64,000 nt of DNA, taken from Tepidicaulis sp002389665 (GTDB lineage: Bacteria > Pseudomonadota > Alphaproteobacteria > Parvibaculales > Parvibaculaceae). Shown here piece after piece: positions 37,659 to 44,621 of this stretch; position 1 is the first letter of the stretch; every line of letters begins with the position of its first letter. Location of the stretch: positions 1,054,001-1,118,000 of the forward strand of contig NZ_OZ244942.1 in the NCBI RefSeq assembly GCF_965222285.1, given 5' to 3'. The notes below the pieces were generated by a model, which worked only from the letters and a program-made list of their open reading frames with translations, was not told the DNA's origin and did no database searches. A program made the position numbers and the translations under genes.

Positions 37659-38237
37659 GTGAGTGAAGAAAGCGACGAGACGCTTTTGAAACGGCTTGCC
37701 GCGGGGGAGGAACGGGCCGCAAAGCTTTTGCTGGCACGGCATCTCCCCCGCGTGCTTGCGCTTGCCCAGCGCATGCTCGGCTCGCGTAGCGAAGCGGAAG
37801 ACGTGGCGCAGGAGGTTTTTCTGCGCATCTGGAAAGAAGCAACGCGTTGGCAAGCTGGACGCGCGAAATTTTCCACTTGGGTGCATAAAGTGACGAGCAA
37901 TTTATGCATTGACCGGCTGCGGGGGCGAAAGAGTGCACCGCTTGAAGATGCCGCACTTATCGCCGATCCGGCGCCGGGCGCGGAAAGCCGGGTGGCGGAG
38001 AAGGAACAATCGGCAAGGGTCGCGGCGGCTTTGCAATCCTTGCCCGAGCGTCAGCGCCTCGCCCTCATCCTGGTGCATTATCAGGAGCTGGGAAACCGTG
38101 AGACGGCGGAGATTATGAACTGCACGGTGGAAGCGGTGGAAGCGCTTCTGACCCGGGCCCGCAAGGGACTGAAAGAGATGTTGCTGAAGGACGGAGCCTT
38201 CGATGCGCCGGTAAAAACGGCAAGCGGAGAAAGATGA
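37659..38237 (+). CDS. ECF-type RNA polymerase sigma factor
   Basis: A 192-residue sigma-70 family factor. I use GTG 37659 (VSEESDETLLKRLAAGEE); an upstream TTG at 37629 would add ten residues. Region 2 includes RMLGSRSEAEDVAQEVFLRIWKEA (core binding and -10 recognition), and region 4 is LPERQRLALILVHYQ...NRETAEIMNCTVEAVEALLTRARKGL. The next gene overlaps its stop by 4 nt and encodes a one-pass membrane protein that I infer to be its anti-sigma factor, followed by a periplasmic metal-sensor-like protein. The arrangement resembles the CnrH/CnrY/CnrX nickel-cobalt system. Confidence 0.9.
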   Translation: MSEESDETLLKRLAAGEERAAKLLLARHLPRVLALAQRMLGSRSEAEDVAQEVFLRIWKEATRWQAGRAKFSTWVHKVTSNLCIDRLRGRKSAPLEDAALIADPAPGAESRVAEKEQSARVAAALQSLPERQRLALILVHYQELGNRETAEIMNCTVEAVEALLTRARKGLKEMLLKDGAFDAPVKTASGER

Positions 38238-38701
38238 TGAGCGCAGCGGACAAAGACGAACAGCGTTTGGACGCGCTTTTGGCGGCCTATGGCGCCGACC
38301 TGGCGCGCTGGCCGGAGGAAGAGGCTGGAGTGCTGGCGATGCGCCCGGATCTTCACGCAAAAGCCGCGCAAGAACGCGCTCTCGATGAGATGCTGGACGC
38401 GTTCAACGTCGAGGAACCGGACGCCGCCTTGCATGCGCGGATTTTGGCGGCCTATGCCGCCCAAACAGAAATGCGTCCGGCCCGGCAAAGTGCAGGCTTC
38501 TGGCGCGGGCTGGCAGGCGCGCTCTGGCCGGAAGGGCCGTCATGGGTGCCGATGGGAACCTGCGCCGCTGCGCTGCTGCTTGGTCTTTATATCGGCACTT
38601 CTGGTGCGCTGACGGCCATGTCGTCGGACCCGCAGACGGAGAGCGCGCTTTTGTCGCTTGCCATGGCCGATAGTGTTTTCGAGGAGAACTGGAATGAGTG
38701 A
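38234..38701 (+). CDS. Putative anti-sigma factor, single-pass membrane protein
   Basis: A 155-residue protein. The N-terminal cytoplasmic part (residues 1-95) contains LDALLAAYGADLARWPEEE and an acidic helical stretch, a pattern I have seen beside alphaproteobacterial ECF sigma genes. One transmembrane helix lies near residues 103-125 (VPMGTCAAALLLGLYIGTSGAL), leaving a short periplasmic tail. It overlaps the sigma gene by 4 nt and the next gene by 8 nt. Size, topology and position argue for an anti-sigma role like CnrY, but there is no diagnostic anti-sigma motif. Confidence 0.65.
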   Translation: MMSAADKDEQRLDALLAAYGADLARWPEEEAGVLAMRPDLHAKAAQERALDEMLDAFNVEEPDAALHARILAAYAAQTEMRPARQSAGFWRGLAGALWPEGPSWVPMGTCAAALLLGLYIGTSGALTAMSSDPQTESALLSLAMADSVFEENWNE

Positions 38702-39266
38702 CCCGCAGGCGAATGGCGTAAAGGAAAAGAGCAGCGGGCCGCGCACACTGCTGCTTGTGTCATTGGCGCTCAACCTGTTTCTGGCGGGCGCCATTGCGGC
38801 TAGCCTTCTCACCGGCGCGGCTTGGCGCCATTTCCGCCCGGGCGAGCCGCCTGCCTTTCATGGGCCTTTGGGCGGGCTCATTGCCAGCGCCCGCAGCGAG
38901 GAAGACAAAGAAGCCTTCCGGGAAATGCGGCGCATCATGAGGGAGAATTTCCGTGATGCCCGCCCGATGATCAAAGAGTTGCGGGAGGCGCGCAAAGAAG
39001 CCGCCCGCCAGATTAAAGCCGAACCTTATGATGCCGATGCGGTGGAAGCGGCAATGATGAAGATTCATGAAGTAATGGGCCGTCTCTCCCTTACGACCCA
39101 GAAAGGCATCGCTGCTGCTCTGGCCGATGCCTCGCCGCAGGTGCGGGAAAAATTCGCCGAGCATTTGATGCGCCCGCACCGTGGCCGCCGCCATCACGGG
39201 ACAAAACCGGCACGCGCCGGAAATGGTGAAGAGCCAGAAGAGCCGGGCCCCGATATGATACCCTGA
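38694..39266 (+). CDS. Periplasmic heavy-metal sensor-like protein (Metal_resist/CnrX-Spy type)
   Basis: A 190-residue protein anchored by an N-terminal helix (TLLLVSLALNLFLAGAIAASLL, about residues 18-39). The periplasmic domain is long and helical (EEDKEAFREMRRIMRENFRDARPMIKELREARKEAARQIK), like the four-helix hooks of CnrX, ZraP and Spy. The C-terminus carries a His/Arg cluster (RPHRGRRHHG) that may bind metal. It overlaps the putative anti-sigma gene by 8 nt. It probably senses periplasmic metal or misfolded protein and acts on the anti-sigma factor. Confidence 0.75.
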   Translation: MSDPQANGVKEKSSGPRTLLLVSLALNLFLAGAIAASLLTGAAWRHFRPGEPPAFHGPLGGLIASARSEEDKEAFREMRRIMRENFRDARPMIKELREARKEAARQIKAEPYDADAVEAAMMKIHEVMGRLSLTTQKGIAAALADASPQVREKFAEHLMRPHRGRRHHGTKPARAGNGEEPEEPGPDMIP

Positions 39267-39303
39267 CGAAATACCGGTATCGCGTTTCAAGTCAGGGGGA
39301 CAG

Positions 39304-40653
39304 ATGAAGCCCGGCGGCGCATCGCTTTATCACGAAGACATGTATGACCCGGCGGTGCCGGTCGGCAGCCTTTGGGAAGAAACGGCTGAGCCTTTGGCAG
39401 TGGGGACCGCCTTCGAAGGTCCACAAAGCTGCGATACGGCCATTATCGGCGGCGGCTATACGGGCCTTTCGGCAGCTTATCACCTCGCCAAGGACCACGG
39501 CATTGATGTCTGTCTTCTGGAGGCGGGGCCGCTTGGCTGGGGCGCATCGGGGCGTAATGGCGGTTTTTGCGCGCCTTATCCGAGCAGCCTCGGTCTTGAG
39601 ACACTGCTCTCCCGCTATGGTGCCGAAGAAGCGCGCCGTTTCATGAAGACGCAGGAAGAAGCGATCGGCCTCGTCCGCGCCCTGGCGAAGGACGAGGCTT
39701 TCGATATCGAGGCGCAGGGGCAGGGCGTCTGGCACATCGCCCATGATGCCCGCCGCTTTTCAGGCCTCCAAAAAGAGGCCGATCTGCTGCGCGAGGCATT
39801 CGGTCAAAAGACGGTAGTCGCAAGCCGGGAGGAAGTTGCCGAGCGCGTTTATGATTCCACCGAACAATTCGGCGGTATGTGGTGGGGGACGGGCTTCGGC
39901 CTCCACCCCATGCGCTTTGCCCGCGGTCTTGGCCGTGCTGCGGCGCGCGCGGGCGCCCGTCTTCACGGCCAGTCCAAAGTGCTTTCCTGGGCAAAGCAGG
40001 GCGAATGGCACGAGCTTGAAACGGCGGGCGGCATTTTGCGCGCGAAAAACGTCATCGTGGCGACGAACGGCTTTACGCGGGAGAGCTTCGATAAGCGCTT
40101 TGCCGGGCGGGTGCTGCCCATCATTTCCAATATCATTGCAACGCGCCCTTTGACCGCTGCCGAGCGCGCCGCGCAGAACTGGCTGACGGATGAGCCTTGC
40201 ACGAACACACGCCGCCTCCTTTTCTATTACCGCCTGCTCCCCGACGGGCGTTTCATTTTCGGCGGCCGGGGCGATATGAGCGGCACGGCTGAAGACGGCG
40301 CGCGCATGAAGGCCTTTCTTACCCGCCGTCTCGGTGAGGTGTTTCCCGCCTGGGCCGAGGTGCCGGTGACGCATTTCTGGCGCGGCCTTGTCTGCATGAC
40401 CCGTGATCAGACCCCCGCCATCGGGCGGCAGAAAGACGATCCGAGCGTGCTTTACGGGCTTGGGTATCACGGCGACGGGGTTGCCGCCGCGCCCTGGACG
40501 GGCCGTTTTCTGGCGCGGCTTCTGGCGGGCAAGGCAAGCGAGGCGGACCTGCCGGCTCCCATGCGCGGCCCGCTTTCGCCTTTTCCCCTGCCGGGCCTCC
40601 GGCGCTGGTATTTGCGCGGCGCCCTTGTTTATTATTTTATGACAGATCTTTAG
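39304..40653 (+). CDS. FAD-dependent oxidoreductase, PuuB-like (gamma-glutamylputrescine oxidase family)
   Basis: A 449-residue DAO-family flavoprotein. The N-terminal YHEDMYDPAVPVGSLWEE is typical of PuuB relatives. The Rossmann motif DTAIIGGGYTGLSAAYHLA lies near residues 44-62, then GWGASGRNGGFC and, at the end, GLGYHGDGVAAAPWTGRFLARLL. PuuB oxidises gamma-glutamyl-putrescine to an aldehyde with FAD. A PuuA-like glutamine-synthetase gene follows after 107 nt, which strengthens a gamma-glutamyl amine pathway. The ribosome site AGGGGG lies just upstream. The real amine is unknown. Confidence 0.85.
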   Translation: MKPGGASLYHEDMYDPAVPVGSLWEETAEPLAVGTAFEGPQSCDTAIIGGGYTGLSAAYHLAKDHGIDVCLLEAGPLGWGASGRNGGFCAPYPSSLGLETLLSRYGAEEARRFMKTQEEAIGLVRALAKDEAFDIEAQGQGVWHIAHDARRFSGLQKEADLLREAFGQKTVVASREEVAERVYDSTEQFGGMWWGTGFGLHPMRFARGLGRAAARAGARLHGQSKVLSWAKQGEWHELETAGGILRAKNVIVATNGFTRESFDKRFAGRVLPIISNIIATRPLTAAERAAQNWLTDEPCTNTRRLLFYYRLLPDGRFIFGGRGDMSGTAEDGARMKAFLTRRLGEVFPAWAEVPVTHFWRGLVCMTRDQTPAIGRQKDDPSVLYGLGYHGDGVAAAPWTGRFLARLLAGKASEADLPAPMRGPLSPFPLPGLRRWYLRGALVYYFMTDL

Positions 40654-40760
40654 TTTGCCGCTCTTTTTTGCTGCCGCAACGCTGGTAGGACAGGGGGGCG
40701 GGCGGCTACTATTTTGTGGCATTTAAATGAAAGCGGAGGCCGGAAATCCCGGATCGAAGA

Positions 40761-42146
40761 ATGAGTGGCAGAACCAAACCCGCTGAGAACGGCATTGCAA
40801 CTCTGGCGGATTGGAAAGCTTTCCTGGCCGAAAAAGGCCCGGTCGATTACCTGGATGCGGTTTTCGTGGATATTTGCGGGACCATTCGCGGCAAGCGCTT
40901 TCCCGTCAGCGAGGCCGAAAAGGTCTTCACTTCCGGCATTCAGATGCCCCGCTCGCTCTATTTTCTCGATGTGACGGGCGTGAATGAAGACATTCACGGC
41001 ATGGGTTTTTCCGATGGCGACCCGGACAGTTTGAGCTGGCCGGTCAAAGGAACGCTGCAGCTCGTGCCCTGGGCGGACCAGCCCCATGCTCAGGTTTTCA
41101 TGACCATGTTCGAAGAGGACGGCGCGCCTTGCGAGCTCGAGCCGCGCAATGTTCTTAAGCGCGTTCTTGCCCGTTTTCAGGAAAAAGGCTGGCAGCCGGT
41201 CGTGGCGGCGGAATTCGAGTTCTACCTTCTCGACCCGCAGCCGGGCGAGGAGGGGGAGCCGTTGCCCCCCATCAACCCGGCCACCGGCGAGCGCGAATAT
41301 GGCAACGAGCTTTATGGGATCACCGAACTCGATGGTTTTTCAGCGCTTCTGAAAGACATCGACGAATTCGCCATCGAGCAGAACGTGCCGGCGACGGCGG
41401 CGACGGCGGAGTTTGCGCCCGGCCAATACGAGATCAACTTGCGCCATGAGTCCGATGTGCTGGCTGCGGCCGATCACGCGGTCATGCTGCGCCATCTCAT
41501 TTCGGCTGCCGCGCGCAAACATGGCTTCCGTGCGAGCTTCATGGCGAAGCCTTATGCCGATCAGACCGGCAATGGCTGCCATATGCATGTCAGCTTGCTG
41601 GACAAGGACGGACACAACCTGTTCGACAATGGCGGGCCGGAGGGAAGCCAGGAGCTTCTGCATGCCATCGGCGGGCTGCAAGCCCTGCTCGACCAGTCCA
41701 TGGCGATCTTCGCGCCAAACCTCAACGCCTATCGCCGCTTTGCCGCCAATCTCTTCGTGCCGGTCAATGGTGCCTGGGGCTATAACAACCGCTCCGTCGC
41801 TTTCCGCGTGCCGGCAAGCGAGCCGGAAGCGCGCCGCATCGAGCACCGGGTGGCGGGCGCCGATATCAATCCCTATCTCGCGCTTGCCGCTATTCTGGCA
41901 GGCATCTTCCACGGCATCGAGAACAAGATCGATCCGGGTGAGCCGGCAGAAGGTAACGCCAGCGAGAACATGGATGATGACATTCCCTTCTATGTACCGA
42001 GCGCTTTGAAGCGGATGCGCAATTCAGCCGTCCTGCGCGATTACTTCTCCGACGCCTATGTCGATGTCTATACGGAAGTGAAAATGCGCGAATATGAGAA
42101 GTTCCACAGCCACATCTCCACCCTCGAATATGAATGGTATCTGTAA
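40761..42146 (+). CDS. Glutamine synthetase family protein, PuuA-like gamma-glutamylamide synthetase
   Basis: A 461-residue member of the glutamine synthetase fold but of the PuuA/IpuC branch. Features include VDYLDAVFVDICGTIRGKRFP at the N-terminus, the metal-site segment VVAAEFEFYLLDP, GNGCHMHVSLLDKDG and NNRSVAFRVPASEPEARRIEHR. It should ligate glutamate to an amine with ATP, as in putrescine, ethanolamine or isopropylamine breakdown. It lacks the Tyr adenylylation loop I would expect of GlnA, so it is not the target of GlnE nearby. A LysR gene lies convergent, 6 nt away. Confidence 0.88.
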   Translation: MSGRTKPAENGIATLADWKAFLAEKGPVDYLDAVFVDICGTIRGKRFPVSEAEKVFTSGIQMPRSLYFLDVTGVNEDIHGMGFSDGDPDSLSWPVKGTLQLVPWADQPHAQVFMTMFEEDGAPCELEPRNVLKRVLARFQEKGWQPVVAAEFEFYLLDPQPGEEGEPLPPINPATGEREYGNELYGITELDGFSALLKDIDEFAIEQNVPATAATAEFAPGQYEINLRHESDVLAAADHAVMLRHLISAAARKHGFRASFMAKPYADQTGNGCHMHVSLLDKDGHNLFDNGGPEGSQELLHAIGGLQALLDQSMAIFAPNLNAYRRFAANLFVPVNGAWGYNNRSVAFRVPASEPEARRIEHRVAGADINPYLALAAILAGIFHGIENKIDPGEPAEGNASENMDDDIPFYVPSALKRMRNSAVLRDYFSDAYVDVYTEVKMREYEKFHSHISTLEYEWYL

Positions 42147-42152
42147 GCGGTA

Positions 42153-43007
42153 TCAGCTCTTCTTTGACGGTTTGACCGGTGCGCAGAAGTCGTAATCCCG
42201 CAAGAGCTTCAGCAGATTGTCATAGACTTTCGTGCGCGGGTCTTGCGTTTTCCCGATCCTCTTGCGCAGCACCATGATGTCCGAAACGACATGGCGTTCG
42301 GGCATGAGGAGCTCCCAGCCCTTTTCCCGGCCGATAAAGGCAGGCAGCACCGTTTCCCCGCCTTGGCTTTCCATGATGTTGACGGCGGCGGCAACGGAAT
42401 CGCATTGCAGAACCGGCTTTCCCGTCGGCAGATTTGCATCCGCCCAGCGCCCGACAGGCGTGCCCGCCATGCGGCCTACATAACGGATGGTCTGCTCCGT
42501 GCCCGGCGCTTTGAAAATCGCAAAGGCAAACCGGCCTGCGGGCCGCCCAATCAAGGGTTCGATGCCCCGCGTGCCCATGCGCACCGCGACATCCGCGTCG
42601 CCATAGCGCGGGTCTATCAGTTCGAAATCGGTGCGGATATCGAGGTCGATATTTCCGTCCGTCCCTTGCATTTCTTTTAGGCGCGGCGGCATCCAGAAGG
42701 TGGCAAGGCTTTCGATTGTATTGACGCGCACCAGCGCCCGGCGTTTCTCGCCCGTAAAGCGCAGCCGCAAAAGGGAATCTTCCAGTGAGCTTGCCGAGCT
42801 TTCCAACTGCTCGGAAACCTGTTCGCCGAATTCCGTCAGCTTGTAGCCGCCACGCTCGCGGGTGAAAAGCTCCCGTCCGAGTTGGCGTTCGAACTCTGCA
42901 ACTTTGCGGGAGACGGTTGCAGGGCTTACCCCCAAAGCGTCTGCTGCCAGGCCAAGTTGCGGCCTGGTTGTAACGGCGCGAAAAAAACGAACGAGATCCC
43001 AATCCAT
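42153..43007 (-). CDS. LysR family transcriptional regulator
   Basis: A 284-residue regulator read from ATG 43007 (MDWDLVRFFRAV). Upstream in-frame codons do not look like protein start context. The helix-turn-helix is at residues 15-60 (LAADALGVSPATVSRKVAEFERQLG), and an effector-binding domain follows (RVNTIESLATFWMPPRLKE... ). It ends 6 nt from the PuuA-like gene in convergent orientation. Regulation of the amine genes is plausible from proximity but not shown. The ligand is unknown. Confidence 0.88.
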   Translation of the reverse strand: MDWDLVRFFRAVTTRPQLGLAADALGVSPATVSRKVAEFERQLGRELFTRERGGYKLTEFGEQVSEQLESSASSLEDSLLRLRFTGEKRRALVRVNTIESLATFWMPPRLKEMQGTDGNIDLDIRTDFELIDPRYGDADVAVRMGTRGIEPLIGRPAGRFAFAIFKAPGTEQTIRYVGRMAGTPVGRWADANLPTGKPVLQCDSVAAAVNIMESQGGETVLPAFIGREKGWELLMPERHVVSDIMVLRKRIGKTQDPRTKVYDNLLKLLRDYDFCAPVKPSKKS

Positions 43008-43388
43008 ATGCACACCAATAAAACTGCCGGAAAGCCTAGAACATAGGGAGCCGTTGCCCAATCGGCAGAAAACAAAAATGATGAGATTGTTTCAAAATTG
43101 TTCTGTGATTCCGACAGCGCTTAAGAAAAGCATCCGGCGCCGGCCTGCCTGGGCCCGTGGAAAAAATGATGGATTTCCTCAAAATATAGATTACGCTTTT
43201 TGTAGTGGTTTTGGGCGTTAGGGGTGGTCCGCTCGCCGATTTCCACAGTTCTGGGGATGGTTTTACTCTGGCATGGGCTGGAGCTGAGGCCGGGAGAGAG
43301 CACTAGGGACGACGTCTCTGGTGATGCGGAGCGCACCCATTTTTTGGAAGGTGGGTTCGGTCCTCTTTTGAGGAGGAGGTGAGGTCAA
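43008..43388. other. 381-nt intergenic region upstream of LysR gene and FixL-like kinase gene
   Basis: I find no gene here. It contains the divergent upstream regions of the LysR gene (minus) and the kinase gene (plus). It is AT-richer than its surroundings around 43080-43215 (stretches such as CAAAATATAGATTACGC), where promoters would be expected. Near the kinase start, TCCTC at 43361-43365 can pair with GAGGA at 43370-43374 around TTTT, right next to the ribosome site. Confidence 0.6.
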
Positions 43389-44558
43389 TTGCTCTTGTCC
43401 TCGTTGGATAGCGCGAGCCAGTCCGATCTTCTCAAAGCTGTCCTCAACACGGCGGTGGATGGCATCATCGCCATCGACCGGCGCGGCCGGATCTGTCTTT
43501 TCAACAAAGCAAGTGAGCTGCTTTTCGGTTATGAGGCCGAAGAAGTTTTCGGCAAGAACGTTCATATTCTGATGCCTGAGCCTTACCGCTCGCAGCATGA
43601 TTCCTACATCGCAAATTATCAGGCGACCGGTGAAGAAAAGATCATCGGGATTGGCCGGGAAGTGGAAGGGCGGCGCAAGGACGGCTCGACCTTTCCCATG
43701 TATCTTTCGGTGGGCGAGGTGACGGACAGAGCCGAACTTGCTTATGTCGGTATCGTCCGGGACATTACGGCACAGCGTGAAAATTTCCGCGCGCTCGAAG
43801 ATGCTTGCGTGCGCGCGGAAATCGCCAATCAGGCCAAATCCGAATTTCTCTCCCGCATGTCCCATGAGCTGCGCACGCCGCTTAATGCAGTGCTGGGGTT
43901 CGCGCAGATATTGTCGCTTTCAGAACCTGGTGTTTTGTCGCCTGAAAAAGAGAATGAATATTTCGAAGCGATTATCTCTTCCGGCAATCATTTGCTTGGG
44001 TTGATCGAAGACGTGCTGGATCTTTCCAAGATCGAGCACGGCCAGGTGGAAGTCTCGATTGCGCCGGTGGATCTTTTACGCACGCTGCGTCAGTCGATCA
44101 CCATGGTGCAGCCCGTTCTCTCCCGCTACCGCATTTCCATTGTTGATGATGCGCTCTCCAATGCGCCGATGCCGCTTGTCCATGCGGATGAAGTGCGTCT
44201 GCGCCAATGCATTATGAACCTCTTGAGCAACGGCGCGAAATACAACAAGCCCGGCGGCAAGATCATCATCAAATGCGAGATAACGCCTGCCGGGCGGGCC
44301 CGGCTGATCATCGAGGATACCGGTATCGGCATTCCGCGCGAGCGGCTCAGCGAGCTTTTCAAACCCTTTACTCGCGTCAGCAAGCGTGAGGAAGTGGAGG
44401 GCAGCGGCATCGGCCTTGCCATCACGCGCCAATTCGTCGAACAGATGGACGGCAAAGTTTCCGTGGTGAGCAAGGAAGGGGTGGGAAGCCGCTTTGCATT
44501 GGAGCTTCCCCTGGTTGCCGGCACGCAAACTTTCGCCGGCACCGGCCTGCGCCGATAA
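43389..44558 (+). CDS. Soluble histidine kinase with FixL-like heme PAS domain, orphan
   Basis: A 389-residue kinase with no membrane segment. It starts at TTG 43389 after AGGAGG (43374-43379). The PAS domain (about residues 12-130) closely resembles the heme PAS of FixL: LMPEPYRSQHDSYI holds H70 and EKIIGIGREV holds R90, with the same 20-residue spacing as the FixL heme His and distal Arg (H200, R220 in Bradyrhizobium). It continues RKDGSTFPMYLSVGE. HisKA is FLSRMSHELRTPLNAVLGF (H159), and HATPase_c has LLSNGAKYN, DTGIGIP and GSGIGLAIT. I predict an oxygen- or gas-sensing cytosolic kinase. No receiver protein is adjacent. Confidence 0.88.
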   Translation: MLLSSLDSASQSDLLKAVLNTAVDGIIAIDRRGRICLFNKASELLFGYEAEEVFGKNVHILMPEPYRSQHDSYIANYQATGEEKIIGIGREVEGRRKDGSTFPMYLSVGEVTDRAELAYVGIVRDITAQRENFRALEDACVRAEIANQAKSEFLSRMSHELRTPLNAVLGFAQILSLSEPGVLSPEKENEYFEAIISSGNHLLGLIEDVLDLSKIEHGQVEVSIAPVDLLRTLRQSITMVQPVLSRYRISIVDDALSNAPMPLVHADEVRLRQCIMNLLSNGAKYNKPGGKIIIKCEITPAGRARLIIEDTGIGIPRERLSELFKPFTRVSKREEVEGSGIGLAITRQFVEQMDGKVSVVSKEGVGSRFALELPLVAGTQTFAGTGLRR

Positions 44559-44562
44559 AGAA

Positions 44563-44593
44563 AGCCGCCCCCTGCCGAAACAGGAAGGCGGCT
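44563..44593. terminator. Hairpin terminator between convergent kinase genes
   Basis: AGCCGCC at 44563-44569 pairs with GGCGGCT at 44587-44593, with inner CCTG/CAGG pairs and a CCGAAA loop region. It lies between two convergent kinase genes and can act on both. The T run is short, so strength is uncertain. Confidence 0.55.
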
Positions 44594-44621
44594 ATTCTCC
44601 GCGCTAAGACTGCCGCTTGAC

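Noticed and set aside
40761..42146. GlnA (housekeeping glutamine synthetase) as the product, because glnE is in the same window
   Set aside because: The sequence follows the PuuA/IpuC branch, and its neighbour is a PuuB-like oxidase, so it is more likely a gamma-glutamylamide synthetase.
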